Assembly (NCBI GenBank): GCA_017849615.1
Contig: JAFIGS010000017.1
Span: forward strand, 62,001-126,000
DNA: 64,000 bases
Direction: 5' to 3'
Source of the DNA: Pseudolabrys sp.
GTDB lineage: Bacteria; Pseudomonadota; Alphaproteobacteria; Rhizobiales; Xanthobacteraceae
The translations under genes and the position numbers were made by a program. The notes under the pieces were generated by a model. That model was not told the DNA's origin. It saw nothing but the letters and a program-made list of their open reading frames with translations, and did not search any database. Positions 6,380-15,730 of this stretch are shown here, in pieces. How positions within the stretch are numbered: position 1 is the stretch's first letter; every line of letters begins with the position of its first letter.

Positions 6380-8710
6380 TTAACTGAGCGGTTTCTGAAC
6401 GATCCCGGAAGCCGCAAAGTCGGCCCTTCGAACGACCATCTGCTTCACGCGGTCCGGCGTAATGGGCAGTTGGGTGACGGCTCCGGGCAGGCCCAGTGCA
6501 TCGTCGATCGCCGCGGCAATGGCCGCGCCCACGGCATTCGTACCGCCCTCACCCGCGCCCTTCACGCCGAGATGATTGAGCGGACTGGGCGCGTCTTCGG
6601 TGACCAGCACGTCGATCGAGGGCACCTCGTGCGCAGTGGGAATGAGATAATCGGCAAAGGTCACCGAGAGCGGTTCGCCGCGCTCGTCATAGCTCAACTC
6701 CTCGAACATCGCGCCGCCCAGCCCTTGCGCGAAACCGCCGACGATCTGGCCTTCGACCAGCATGGGATTGATGGCGCGGCCGACATCGTAGGCCACGAGA
6801 TACTTCTCGATTGCGACATCGCCGGTTTCCGCATCGATGCGGACCACGGCAACGTGAACGCCATAGGGATAGTTCATGTGGTCGCTGAAGAACCAGCCTT
6901 CCGCCGACAGGCCCGGCTCGCGCTCGCCGCGGGTTCGCGACACAGGCAGCAGATGGCGCGCAACGTCACCTAACGCAATCGAAGCCTTGGCCCCACTGGC
7001 GGCGGTGACACGCCCGTCGACAATTTCCAGATCGGCAGCCGCGGCCTGCATCAGATCGGCCGCCATATCGAGCGCCTTGGCCTTGACCTTGAGCGCGGCG
7101 ATACGCGTCGCCTCGCCGGTCATGGCCGTGACGCGAGAGGCGAAGGCACCCATGCCGTTGTCGATACGATCGGTCTGGCCGTGCACCACGCGCACGGCCG
7201 TGTAATCGACGCCCAGCGTATCGGCGCAAATCTGCGCAATGACCGTTTCGACGCCCTGCCCGACCGACGCCGCGCCGGTGATGACCTCGACCTTGCCGCC
7301 GACATCGACGGCGATCTTGACCCCGTCATAGGGGCCAAGACCGCTCTTCTCGACGAACATGCCAATGCCCGCGCCGACCAATTCACCCGCCGCCCGCCTC
7401 GCCTCGATGCTCATCTGCAATTCGTCCCAGCCGACCTTGCGCAGGGACTTGTCGAGCAGGCCGGCATAGTCGCCCGAGTCGTAAACGACATGCGTGCCGA
7501 GGGCGTCGATCGGCCGCTCGAACGGCATCTCGTCCTTGCCGATGAGATTGCGCCGGCGCGCTTCGACCGGCGTAATGCCGACCCGCGCGGCAATGGCATC
7601 CATCAGGCGCTCCCGCACGAAAGTCGTTTCGAAACGTCCCGGCGCGCGGTAGGTGCCGCATGGGGTCTTGTTGGTCAGGCGGATGTGCCCGAGCGTCCGG
7701 TAGTGGGGAACGTGGTAAGGCCCCAGCACCATCGCCGCCGAAAGATCGGGAACGGTCGCGGCATGGGTGCGGACATAGGCGCCCTGATCGTGAAAAAATT
7801 CGTTCTCGATGCCGATAATTTTTCCGGTCGCGTCGATGGCGGCGCGAATTTTGTGCCTCTGCTGGCGTGAATGATTGGCCGCGATCAGGTGCTCGCGGCG
7901 ATCCTCGATCCACTTGACCGGCCGGCCCAGCCGCAAGGCCGCGGCGCAGACCAACACGTCCTCGGGATAAAGCTCGCCGCGCACCCCGAAGCCGCCGCCG
8001 ACATGCCCCTCGTAGAAATGCACCTGCGACGGGCTGCGCTTGAGCATCCGGGCGACCTGATCGCGATTCCAGTGCGGCACCTTGGCGGCACCGTACATTT
8101 CCAGCACGTCTTTCGATGCGTCGTAGCGGCCCAGCGCGCCGCGCGTTTCCATCGGCACGGCAGAGTGTCGTCCGGTCGACAGATCAAGTTCGACGACATG
8201 GGTCGCCGATTTGAAGGCCGCCTCGACGTCGCCATAGCCCTTCCTGACCTGCGCGGGTTCGGTCGAGGCCGTCCCCGCGAAGATCCCCACCGGGCCGTCG
8301 GCGGCGGTGATGACAGGCAGCTCTTCGATGCCGACCTCAACCAGATCGGCAGCGTCTTCGGCGATATAGGGATCCTCGGCAAAGACGACCGCCACCGGCT
8401 CGCCGACATAGCGGACGTGATCCGTGGCCAGGATATGCTGGCGATATGGCTCCAGCCCTTCGATCTTGGTCATGCGGAAATCGATGGGCGGAATATCGCT
8501 GACATCGCCCGCCGTCCACACGGCCACGACGCCGGGCAAGCCCAGCGCAGCGCTTGTGCCGATCGCCAGAATGCGGCCATGGGCCTGAGGCGAGCGCACC
8601 ACGCGCATGTGAAGCTGATGCGGAAACGAAACATCGGCGGCAAAGCGCCCCTTGCCGGTCACCAGAGGCCTGTCTTCGAGGCGGGGAACGGACCGGCCGA
8701 TGAACGCCAT
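6380..8710 (-). CDS. Molybdenum hydroxylase large subunit (xanthine dehydrogenase/CoxL family), copy 1 of two in the operon
   Basis: A 776-residue Mo-cofactor subunit. The N-terminal a/b-hammerhead domain begins RSVPRLEDRPLVTGKGRF. The cofactor-binding part follows with GGGFGVRGE, TYRAPGRFETT, GQGVET and the catalytic Glu in GAGEGGTNAVG. The CO-dehydrogenase loop AYxCSFR is absent, so this is not form I CODH; it is an aromatic, heterocycle or aldehyde hydroxylase type. The start at 8710 overlaps the stop of the 2Fe-2S subunit gene (ATGA). It is the last gene of the minus-strand operon. A second large subunit lies on the other side of the 2Fe-2S gene. Confidence 0.93.
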   Translation of the reverse strand: MAFIGRSVPRLEDRPLVTGKGRFAADVSFPHQLHMRVVRSPQAHGRILAIGTSAALGLPGVVAVWTAGDVSDIPPIDFRMTKIEGLEPYRQHILATDHVRYVGEPVAVVFAEDPYIAEDAADLVEVGIEELPVITAADGPVGIFAGTASTEPAQVRKGYGDVEAAFKSATHVVELDLSTGRHSAVPMETRGALGRYDASKDVLEMYGAAKVPHWNRDQVARMLKRSPSQVHFYEGHVGGGFGVRGELYPEDVLVCAAALRLGRPVKWIEDRREHLIAANHSRQQRHKIRAAIDATGKIIGIENEFFHDQGAYVRTHAATVPDLSAAMVLGPYHVPHYRTLGHIRLTNKTPCGTYRAPGRFETTFVRERLMDAIAARVGITPVEARRRNLIGKDEMPFERPIDALGTHVVYDSGDYAGLLDKSLRKVGWDELQMSIEARRAAGELVGAGIGMFVEKSGLGPYDGVKIAVDVGGKVEVITGAASVGQGVETVIAQICADTLGVDYTAVRVVHGQTDRIDNGMGAFASRVTAMTGEATRIAALKVKAKALDMAADLMQAAAADLEIVDGRVTAASGAKASIALGDVARHLLPVSRTRGEREPGLSAEGWFFSDHMNYPYGVHVAVVRIDAETGDVAIEKYLVAYDVGRAINPMLVEGQIVGGFAQGLGGAMFEELSYDERGEPLSVTFADYLIPTAHEVPSIDVLVTEDAPSPLNHLGVKGAGEGGTNAVGAAIAAAIDDALGLPGAVTQLPITPDRVKQMVVRRADFAASGIVQKPLS

Positions 8711-9192
8711 CAACGCGCCGCCCGCATATCGGCCGCGGCTGCGAGAACGGCCTTGATGATGTTCTGGTAGCCCGTGCAACGGCACAGATTCGACGACAGC
8801 GCATCGATGAGCCCCTCGTCGGAAATATCCGGCTCCTGTTCCAGAACACCGGCCGTCAGCATCAGGAATCCTGGCGTACAGAAGCCGCACTGCAGGCCGT
8901 GATGATCGATGAAGGACTGCTGCAACGGGTGCAGCCTGTCGCCATCAGCGAGGCCCTCGACGGTCCTGAGTCTGGCGCCATCGGCCTGCACCGCGAACAT
9001 GAGGCACGAGCGCACGGGCTTGCCGTCCAGCATGATGGTGCAGGCGCCGCAAACGCCATGTTCGCAACCGATATGCGTTCCGGTTTGCCCGCACTCGTCG
9101 CGAATGGCATCGACGAGCGTGCGCCGCGGCTCGACCTGGACATGGTGGTCGACGCCGTTGATGTTCAGCGTGATGTTTTTTTTGGCGCTCAT
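8710..9192 (-). CDS. Molybdenum hydroxylase 2Fe-2S subunit (CoxS family)
   Basis: A 160-residue protein binding two 2Fe-2S clusters. The plant-type ferredoxin cluster uses Cys43, 48, 51 and 63 ([11 protein letters not shown], then SC). The all-helical second domain uses Cys102, 105, 137 and 139 (CGFCTPG and CRCTG). It moves electrons from the Mo centre to the FAD subunit. It overlaps both large-subunit genes by four bases and is the only 2Fe-2S subunit of this operon, so it probably serves both. Confidence 0.95.
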   Translation of the reverse strand: MSAKKNITLNINGVDHHVQVEPRRTLVDAIRDECGQTGTHIGCEHGVCGACTIMLDGKPVRSCLMFAVQADGARLRTVEGLADGDRLHPLQQSFIDHHGLQCGFCTPGFLMLTAGVLEQEPDISDEGLIDALSSNLCRCTGYQNIIKAVLAAAADMRAAR

Positions 9193-11552
9193 GCGCGAGC
9201 TCCTTCAGGTGTCATCGACGGCACTTTCGATGCGGCATTCAGGGCCGTGTGGATGCGCTCCGGCGTAACCGGAAATTCGTCAAGCGACACGCCGAACGGC
9301 GACAGGGCGTCGTTGATCGCGTTGACGATCGCCGCCGGCGCGCCGATCGATCCGCCCTCGCCGAGCCCTTTCGCCTTGGTGATGGTGGCGCTGCTCATCG
9401 TTTCGAGATGCATGATTTCGATGGCGGGAATTTCATGCGCGGTCGGCGGCATGTAATCGGCCAAGGTTGTGGTCAGAATGTTGCCGGTCTCGTCATAGAC
9501 GATCTGTTCATAGAGCGCGTTGGCGACGCCCTGCGCAACGCCGCCGCAAATCTGACCATCCGCGATCATCGGATTGATGAGACGCCCGGCGTCTTCGGCG
9601 ACGATATAGCGCTCGATGGACACACCGCAGGTTTCGATATCGACTTCGACAATCACGGCGTGGCAGGCGTTCGAGAAAGTGCCGGCCGGATCATAGCTGG
9701 CGGAATCGCTCAGGCCCGGGCCGACATCGGCGCCGAACTTGTGGCTGTGATGATAGACCTCGCGGGCCAAGGCCTCGACCGGCAGCGCGCGATCGGTGCC
9801 GGCAACCTTGGCGACACCATCGGCAATGAAGATATCGGCGGCACTCGCCTCCAGCATATGGCTGGCGATCCTGACCAGTTTCTCCTTCACCTTGCGCGAA
9901 GCGAGCAAGGTGGCGCCGCCACAGATAACGGCCGACCGGCTGGCGAAGGTGCCCCAGCCATAGGGCGTGCGATCCGTGTCGCCGTGAACGACCCTGACCT
10001 TGTCGGGCGTCACGCCCAGCTCATCGGCCATGATCTGCGCCAGCGCGGTGTCGAGCCCCTGCCCGTGCGGCGAAGCGCCGATCCGCGCCTCGACATAGCC
10101 GGACGGATCCATGGCGATCTCGACCGTTTCCCAACCCGGTGTGATGCCCATCCCACGCGCCGCAAAAGCCGGCGTGCCGTAACCGGTGCGTTCGGAGAAC
10201 GCGGCAAAGCCGATGCCCAGGTAACGGCCTTCGGCAAGCGCCTGCTGCTGTCGTCGGCGGAACGCCGGAATGTCGATGGCGTCAACCGCCATCTCCATGG
10301 TTTCGGCATAGGAGGCTTCGTCGAAAACGAGACCCATCACCGAGGTATAGGGAAAGGCGCGAACGAGATTGCGGCGGCGAATATCGATCGCATCCATCCC
10401 GAGATGGCGCGCCGCCTTGTCCATCAGCCGCTCGAGCGCAAAGGTAATCACCGGGCGCGACACGCCGCGATAAGGCGCCATCGGACATGTGTTGGTCACG
10501 ACGCCGCGCGACACGCAGGCGTAATCCCGGACGTCGTAAGGTCCCGGCAACTCGGCGAGCGCCATCAAAGGCTCGACGCCGCATGTCGTTGGGAAGCAGG
10601 AATAGGCGCCGATATTGGCCAGAATGTCGGCGGACAGGCCGAGCAGCTTGCCCTTGGCATCGAAGGCGCCGCTCAAAGTGATGTACTGGTCCCGGCTGTG
10701 AAAGGACGACATCAGGTTTTCGCGGCGGTCTTCCTTCCAGGCGACGGAGGTGCGATATTTGCGCGCCAACCACACCAGCAGCACATACTCCGGCGCCAGC
10801 GACATTTTCTGACCGAACCCACCGCCGACATCCGGCGCGATGACGCGAAGATCGGCCTCGCGCATTCCGAGCAGGTCGGCGATCGCCGTTCGCATCAAAT
10901 GCGGCATCTGGGTCGAGCAGATCAGCGTCGTGCGCCTGGTGACCGGATCGTAGACGGCATGGGCGCCGCGCGTTTCCATCGGCAAGGCGTTCTGGCGATG
11001 CGACCGGACCTCGACGGTCTCGACCCGCGCCGCCGTGGCAAAGACGGCATCGCATTCGGGAGTCTTGACGCGGCCTTCGACAATGACATTGTTCGGGGCC
11101 TCGGCATGGACAGCCGCCGCCGCGCCGCCAACCGCCATTCGCGCATCGACCACCGGCGCAGTATCCTCGATCTGAAGATCGACCAGATCGCAATGGTCCT
11201 CCGCCTCGTCCTCGTTTTGGCAGATTACCGCCGCGACCGCCTCGCCGACAAAACGAACCACCCCATCCGCCAGCACGGGCTGCATCACCGGGACGTAGTT
11301 GAACTTATGCAACATCGGCTGGATCGGCTTCACGCCGGACAGGTCGGCCGCCGTGACCAGCCGGACGTGATCCGGCGCTGCTATTTTCACGATCTTGCCC
11401 GACGCGACCGGGCTGCGGACGAAACGAACATAGAGCGCCGCCGGGACATCCGCCGTAAACCGCCCATCACCACGCACGAGGCTCGGGTCTTCGAACCGGC
11501 GCAGAGACCGGCCGACCCAGTTCGTCGCGGTTTCGCGCACCGGCGGCTTCAT
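9189..11552 (-). CDS. Molybdenum hydroxylase large subunit (xanthine dehydrogenase/CoxL family), copy 2
   Basis: A 787-residue Mo-cofactor subunit of the same family as its neighbour but clearly diverged. It starts VGRSLRRFEDPSLVRGDGRF, then has GGGFGQKMS, the active-site APYRGVSRP, the cofactor-contacting SPHGQGLDTALAQ and catalytic Glu in GLGEGGSIGAP. The start at 11552 overlaps the FAD-subunit stop (ATGA); a longer upstream reading would lie wholly inside the FAD gene and is rejected. Two intact large subunits with one FAD and one 2Fe-2S partner is unusual; they may form a mixed complex or two enzymes sharing small subunits. Confidence 0.93.
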   Translation of the reverse strand: MKPPVRETATNWVGRSLRRFEDPSLVRGDGRFTADVPAALYVRFVRSPVASGKIVKIAAPDHVRLVTAADLSGVKPIQPMLHKFNYVPVMQPVLADGVVRFVGEAVAAVICQNEDEAEDHCDLVDLQIEDTAPVVDARMAVGGAAAAVHAEAPNNVIVEGRVKTPECDAVFATAARVETVEVRSHRQNALPMETRGAHAVYDPVTRRTTLICSTQMPHLMRTAIADLLGMREADLRVIAPDVGGGFGQKMSLAPEYVLLVWLARKYRTSVAWKEDRRENLMSSFHSRDQYITLSGAFDAKGKLLGLSADILANIGAYSCFPTTCGVEPLMALAELPGPYDVRDYACVSRGVVTNTCPMAPYRGVSRPVITFALERLMDKAARHLGMDAIDIRRRNLVRAFPYTSVMGLVFDEASYAETMEMAVDAIDIPAFRRRQQQALAEGRYLGIGFAAFSERTGYGTPAFAARGMGITPGWETVEIAMDPSGYVEARIGASPHGQGLDTALAQIMADELGVTPDKVRVVHGDTDRTPYGWGTFASRSAVICGGATLLASRKVKEKLVRIASHMLEASAADIFIADGVAKVAGTDRALPVEALAREVYHHSHKFGADVGPGLSDSASYDPAGTFSNACHAVIVEVDIETCGVSIERYIVAEDAGRLINPMIADGQICGGVAQGVANALYEQIVYDETGNILTTTLADYMPPTAHEIPAIEIMHLETMSSATITKAKGLGEGGSIGAPAAIVNAINDALSPFGVSLDEFPVTPERIHTALNAASKVPSMTPEGARA

Positions 11553-12406
11553 GGCAACGAGCGCTCCAGCGCGCGCCGGACCACCGTCCGCGCCAGATCG
11601 CGCCGATAATTGGCGCTGGCCTGCAGGTCGCTCATCGGATCGGCCGCGTTGGCGACCGCCTCCGCGGCGGCGCGGAACAGGTCCGGCGACGGCTTCTGAC
11701 CGAGAAGCACCTCTTCCGCTTCGGCAATGCGCCGGGGCACCCCCTCGACGCCGCCAATGCCGACGCGCGGCGCGGCGATGACGCCGTCGGCCAGTTCGTA
11801 GGTGACCAGCGACATCGCCAGCGCATAATCGCCGGCGCGGCGGCTGAATTCGTAGAAACCGAAACGCGTGTTTTCCGGCAGGAGCGGCAGGCGCACCGAG
11901 GTCAGGATTTCGTCCTCGGCGAGCGTTGTGGACATCGCCCATTCGATCAATTCAGTGACGGCGATGCTGCGCGCCCCGCGGACGCTGGTCGCCGTGATCT
12001 CAGCGTCGAGCGTGGCGGACACCAGGCACCACTCCGAGGACGGGTCGGCATGAGCCAGGCTGCCGCAGAAGGTGCCGCGCTGCCGGATCGGATAATGCGC
12101 GATATGGCGGACGACAAACGACAAAAGCTGGCCAAGCGCGCCATCGACGACCGGCTTGTGAAAAGCGGCGTGGCGCACGCCGGCGCCGATGATCAGGGCA
12201 TCTTCCGTCACCTTGATGTCCGCGAGTTCGCGGACGCCATTGATATCGATGAGATGCGCCGGCTTCGCCATCCGGAGTGCCATGGTCGGCACCAGACTCT
12301 GCCCCCCCGAAAGGATACGGCCGTCCTGCGGGGCATATTCAGCCAGCGCCTTGACCGCTTCTTCGAGCGTCGTGGGACGGTGGTATTCAAACGACGCTGG
12401 CTTCAT
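11549..12406 (-). CDS. Molybdenum hydroxylase FAD-binding medium subunit (CoxM family)
   Basis: A 285-residue FAD subunit. The N-terminal FAD-binding PP-loop reads ILSGGQSLVPTMALR, the second FAD contact is IRQRGTFCGSLAHADPSSE, and the C-terminal CO_deh_flav_C-type domain ends RRDLARTVVRRAL. It passes electrons from the 2Fe-2S subunit to an acceptor. It begins 21 bases after the stop of the reductase gene and overlaps the large-subunit gene after it. Confidence 0.94.
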   Translation of the reverse strand: MKPASFEYHRPTTLEEAVKALAEYAPQDGRILSGGQSLVPTMALRMAKPAHLIDINGVRELADIKVTEDALIIGAGVRHAAFHKPVVDGALGQLLSFVVRHIAHYPIRQRGTFCGSLAHADPSSEWCLVSATLDAEITATSVRGARSIAVTELIEWAMSTTLAEDEILTSVRLPLLPENTRFGFYEFSRRAGDYALAMSLVTYELADGVIAAPRVGIGGVEGVPRRIAEAEEVLLGQKPSPDLFRAAAEAVANAADPMSDLQASANYRRDLARTVVRRALERSLP

Positions 12407-12427
12407 CGGTCGGGACGCCTTGGTTTT

Positions 12428-13456
12428 TCAGAGGTCGAGAACGAGCCGGGAGGTCGCGGCTCGCGAGCAGCAGACCGTCATGACGCCGTTGGACGCCTTC
12501 TCGGACGGGTCGAGCACCACGTCACGATGATCCGGTATGCCCTTGAGGACTTTCGTGATGCAGGTGCCGCAGGTCCCTTCGTCGCAGCTGTAAGGGACAT
12601 CGACATTGTGGCGGAGCAGCACCTGCAGGATGGTTTCGCCGGGGTTGACCGTCACCGTGAGGCCGGACCGCGCCAGCGCGACCTTGAAGGGCTGGTCGCC
12701 CTGCTTGTCGAGCGGGGTATCGTTCGAGAAATACTCGAAATGGACCCGGTCCTGGGGCCAGTGGCCGGCGGCGTTCCTGACCGCTTTCATCAGCCCGGTC
12801 GGGCCGCAGCAATAGATATGGGCGCCCGGGCGCACGTCGCGCAGCAACCCGGCCAGATCGAACTGCCGGTCCGGCAGGCCCCCGTCATGATGGAACGTCA
12901 CTTTTCCGGCAAAGGCCGCCGCGACCTCCGCCCTAAACGCCGTCTCCGCCATGGAGCGGGTTAAATAGACAATCTCAAACGGCGTGCCGCGATCCTGGTG
13001 CTGATAGGCCATCGAGAGGATCGGGGTGATGCCGATGCCGCCGGCGATCAGAATCGCCGGCGCTGCGCTGTCACGTATGGTGAAGTGATTGACCGGCGTG
13101 CCGATAAAAAGCGAATCGCCCTCGCGGAGGGTGGCGTGGATGTAGGACGAACCGCCCGTGCTGTTGGCGTCCCGCTGGATGCCGAGGACATAGCGGTGCG
13201 TTTCCAACGGGTTATTGGCCAGCGAATAATGGCGGATCAACCCGGACGGCAACCGGACGGCGACATGCGCCCCGGCCGTAAACGCCGGGAGCGGGCTCCG
13301 GTCGGGTCGCACGAGCTCATACATGCGGATTCGATCGGTCTCGTCGACAATCCTGGCGACACGCACTTGCAGCAGGTCGTTCATGGCAAATCCGGTCTGT
13401 AACGCGCTACCAACCGGCGGCGGCGCGTACGAAGTCATCGGTTGATGCGCATTCAT
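12428..13456 (-). CDS. Rieske oxygenase reductase, VanB/phthalate dioxygenase reductase type
   Basis: A 342-residue flavin-iron-sulfur reductase. An FMN-binding ferredoxin-reductase domain carries RHYSLAN (75-81), an NAD domain carries GGIGITP (139-145) and CCGP (216-219), and a C-terminal plant-type 2Fe-2S domain uses Cys291, 296, 299 and a Cys at 329 or 330. The C-terminal ferredoxin order is that of class IA reductases such as VanB. A GGAG eight bases before the ATG supports the start at 13456, although a Met at residue 25 would be nearer the usual family start. It lies 21 bases after the oxygenase gene, its obvious partner. Confidence 0.94.
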   Translation of the reverse strand: MNAHQPMTSYAPPPVGSALQTGFAMNDLLQVRVARIVDETDRIRMYELVRPDRSPLPAFTAGAHVAVRLPSGLIRHYSLANNPLETHRYVLGIQRDANSTGGSSYIHATLREGDSLFIGTPVNHFTIRDSAAPAILIAGGIGITPILSMAYQHQDRGTPFEIVYLTRSMAETAFRAEVAAAFAGKVTFHHDGGLPDRQFDLAGLLRDVRPGAHIYCCGPTGLMKAVRNAAGHWPQDRVHFEYFSNDTPLDKQGDQPFKVALARSGLTVTVNPGETILQVLLRHNVDVPYSCDEGTCGTCITKVLKGIPDHRDVVLDPSEKASNGVMTVCCSRAATSRLVLDL

Positions 13457-13477
13457 CGAGCGCGCTCCGCAGAACGA

Positions 13478-14491
13478 TCAGGGGAGATAGGCCTCGGACG
13501 AGCCCATATCGCGCAGAAGTCGCCGATAAATGATCGCCGGGGCGTCAGGAAAACGAAGATGCAGTTCTTCCTTGATGTCGGTCGGGATCTGCTCGGGACG
13601 CTGGCTTTCGACGATAAGCTGGTCCTGCGCCGTCACCAAATCGAAATTGGCGACAAAGGACTGGTCTTCCATATCGAGAGAATGGTTACGAGCCATAAAG
13701 GCGTACATGTGCGTCGTCTTCTCGTCGACCGGCGCAGCAATGAACGTCAGGATCGTCGAGTCGCCCTGCCTGGTGTCGTCGGTCTCGGACCAGGTGCGTC
13801 CCTTGTCGGTCGCAATCACTTTCTTATGGTCGTGGATCACGAACGGAAAATCGAGCGTGTATTCCCGCCGGATACGACCATCCTCATACGCGAAGGCCAG
13901 TCCTTCCTTGGTGCGCTCGACTTCATAAGGCTTCACGACCGGTCCGTCCGCCAACTCGGTGTAGCCGGCGTGAACAATGTTGAAGTGAGAGAAATCCATC
14001 GCATTTTCGACGGCGCGACCGGCCGACGACTTCCAGCGGTACACATTGATGAGGAATACGTGGTAATCGGGATTGCTCCACGCGTTGTCCGGCCATTGCG
14101 GAAACGGCTGCACCGGATCTTTCATTGCCACCCAGACGAGTCCGTATTCTTCGCGGGCTTGGTATGGAATGGCGCGCGCCTTGGCCGGAATCGGCTGGCC
14201 CGCCGGCAACGACGGAATGTGAACGCAGGCGCCCGAACGGTCATAGGCCCAGCCGTGATAGGGGCAAACGATGTTGCCGTCCTTGACCTTGCCATTCGAC
14301 AATGCCGCCCCGCGATGAATGCAGAGATCCTTGAACGCCGCGACACCCTTCTCGTCCCGGAACGCCACGACGGTATCGCCGAGCAGCCGGAACTGCTTCG
14401 GCTTGTCGGAAACCTCGGCAGAGGTCGCGATGGGGTGCCAGAAGTTCTCCAGCGTTAACGCATTCGGCGTCTGAGCAGCGGCGACGTTCAT
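13478..14491 (-). CDS. Rieske non-heme iron oxygenase alpha subunit, VanA/O- or N-demethylase type
   Basis: A 337-residue oxygenase. The Rieske cluster ligands are Cys57, His59, Cys76 and His79 (CIH and CPYHGW). The mononuclear iron site is Asp166, His169, His174 in NAMDFSHFNIVH, where the D-x2-H-x4-H spacing matches vanillate demethylase, dicamba demethylase and toluenesulfonate methyl-monooxygenase. No beta subunit gene is near, as expected for this alpha-only group. Demethylation or hydroxylation of an aromatic acid or N-heterocycle is the likely role; the substrate is not readable. It sits between the binding-protein gene and its reductase. Confidence 0.94.
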   Translation of the reverse strand: MNVAAAQTPNALTLENFWHPIATSAEVSDKPKQFRLLGDTVVAFRDEKGVAAFKDLCIHRGAALSNGKVKDGNIVCPYHGWAYDRSGACVHIPSLPAGQPIPAKARAIPYQAREEYGLVWVAMKDPVQPFPQWPDNAWSNPDYHVFLINVYRWKSSAGRAVENAMDFSHFNIVHAGYTELADGPVVKPYEVERTKEGLAFAYEDGRIRREYTLDFPFVIHDHKKVIATDKGRTWSETDDTRQGDSTILTFIAAPVDEKTTHMYAFMARNHSLDMEDQSFVANFDLVTAQDQLIVESQRPEQIPTDIKEELHLRFPDAPAIIYRRLLRDMGSSEAYLP

Positions 14492-14519
14492 GGTCCTTGC
14501 CCTTTCCTGACGATCGCCA

Positions 14520-14540
14520 GCGGCGCAAAGGCTGCGCCGC
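14520..14540 (-). promoter_or_regulatory. Intercistronic stem-loop between binding-protein and oxygenase genes
   Basis: A perfect 8-bp stem (14520-14527 pairing with 14533-14540) encloses a 5-base loop in the 80-base gap after the binding-protein stop. There is no T-tract. As with the other SBP-linked hairpins in this window, it could protect the 3' end of the SBP part of the mRNA or weaken read-through. Confidence 0.6.
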
Positions 14541-14571
14541 CGGCCTTCGATGATGCTTATTTGATCCGCGG

Positions 14572-15681
14572 CTACTCGTTGGCGTCCGCTTCCTTGCCGC
14601 CCTTGACGACGATCATCGCCGCCGAGTGCGTCGGATCGCCCTTGGCGTCGAATTTGAAGACGCCGCGCGCGCCGTTGATTTCGACGGTCTTGAGCGCGTC
14701 GCGCACCTTCGCCTTATCGGTCGAACCGGCCTTGGTGATGGCGGCGGCGGCGAGCTTCACCGCGTCGTAAGCCTGCGCATGCGTGTAATCGGCGAGACGG
14801 TTGTAGTTGTCCTTGACACTCTTGACGAGCGCCATGCCGATCGCGGTCTTGGCTGTCGGAATCGCGAAGTCGGTCGGATAGACCACGCCTTCCGCCGCGT
14901 CGCCGGCGAGTTCAAGATACTTCGGCGTGCCGTCGCCGGCGAGCAGCGGGATATTGAGACCCATCTGCTTCTTCTGCTTCGAGATCAGGGCCTGCTCGGC
15001 ATACCGCGACCATTCGATCAGCACTTCCGCACCGGACGAACGAATGCGGGTGAGCTGGCCGGTGAAATCGAGGTCGCCGCGCGCATACTTTTCGTCAGCG
15101 ACAAGCGTCATGCCGAGCGTCTTGGCCTTGGCATTGAATTTCTCGAAACCGCCTTTACCGAAGTCGTCGTTGACGTAGATGAAGGCGTACTTCTTCTTGT
15201 TCGGATACTTCTTGGCGACGAAGGCGGCAAGACTCTCGGCGAAAGCGGTATCCGGAATAGTCGAACGGAACACCCAGGGATTGCCCTGCGTGGTAATGCG
15301 CTGCGCCGTCGACGTGATGACGATCTGCGGTGTCTCGGTCTGCGCGGCGATCTGCGAAGCGGCAAGGCTCGCCCCGCTCGAAATGCTGCCAAGCAGAACG
15401 GTGACCTCGTCCTGGTTGGCGAGACGCAAGGCGACGGCCGCCGCCTGCTCCGGCTTGCCCGCATCGTCGGCATAGACAATTTCGAACTTCTTGCCGAGCA
15501 CTCCCCCGGCGGCATTCACTTCCTTGACCGCGATCTCGACGCCTTCCTTCTGGCTCTGGCCGTAAGCGGCGGCGTCACCCGTGAACGGACCAAATACACC
15601 GAGCTTGATTTGGGCGGACGCGGGCGTGACCGCAAAAGCCGCCGACAGGCCTAGAGCAATTGCCAGATTCCGTAACTTCAT
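14572..15681 (-). CDS. Branched-chain amino-acid-type ABC substrate-binding protein (LivJ family)
   Basis: A 369-residue periplasmic protein with a Sec signal peptide (MKLRNLAIALGLSAAFAV, cleavage near ASAQ). The mature part starts IKLGVFGPFTGDAAAYGQSQ and continues with the ligand-binding ANQDEVTVLLGSISSGASLA typical of Peripla_BP_6 proteins. The start at 15681 is supported by AGGGGAG nine bases upstream; a longer reading would overlap livF. In catabolic operons these proteins often bind aromatic acids rather than amino acids. It lies between the transporter genes and the oxygenase genes, tying uptake to catabolism. Confidence 0.94.
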   Translation of the reverse strand: MKLRNLAIALGLSAAFAVTPASAQIKLGVFGPFTGDAAAYGQSQKEGVEIAVKEVNAAGGVLGKKFEIVYADDAGKPEQAAAVALRLANQDEVTVLLGSISSGASLAASQIAAQTETPQIVITSTAQRITTQGNPWVFRSTIPDTAFAESLAAFVAKKYPNKKKYAFIYVNDDFGKGGFEKFNAKAKTLGMTLVADEKYARGDLDFTGQLTRIRSSGAEVLIEWSRYAEQALISKQKKQMGLNIPLLAGDGTPKYLELAGDAAEGVVYPTDFAIPTAKTAIGMALVKSVKDNYNRLADYTHAQAYDAVKLAAAAITKAGSTDKAKVRDALKTVEINGARGVFKFDAKGDPTHSAAMIVVKGGKEADANE

Positions 15682-15730
15682 CGTCTTGACTCCCCTCGTT
15701 GACAATTCGTGTACGTCGTTAGAAACCACT

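Noticed and set aside
6380-11552. Naming the Mo-hydroxylase genes as aerobic CO dehydrogenase (coxMSL)
   Set aside because: Neither large subunit has the AYxCSFR active-site loop of form I CO dehydrogenase, and there are two large subunits with a Rieske oxygenase in the same operon.
9249-11609. A 786-codon plus-strand frame opposite a Mo-hydroxylase large subunit gene
   Set aside because: Despite its length it is the complement of an intact gene with all family motifs; the translation is His/Arg/Asp-rich with no domain.
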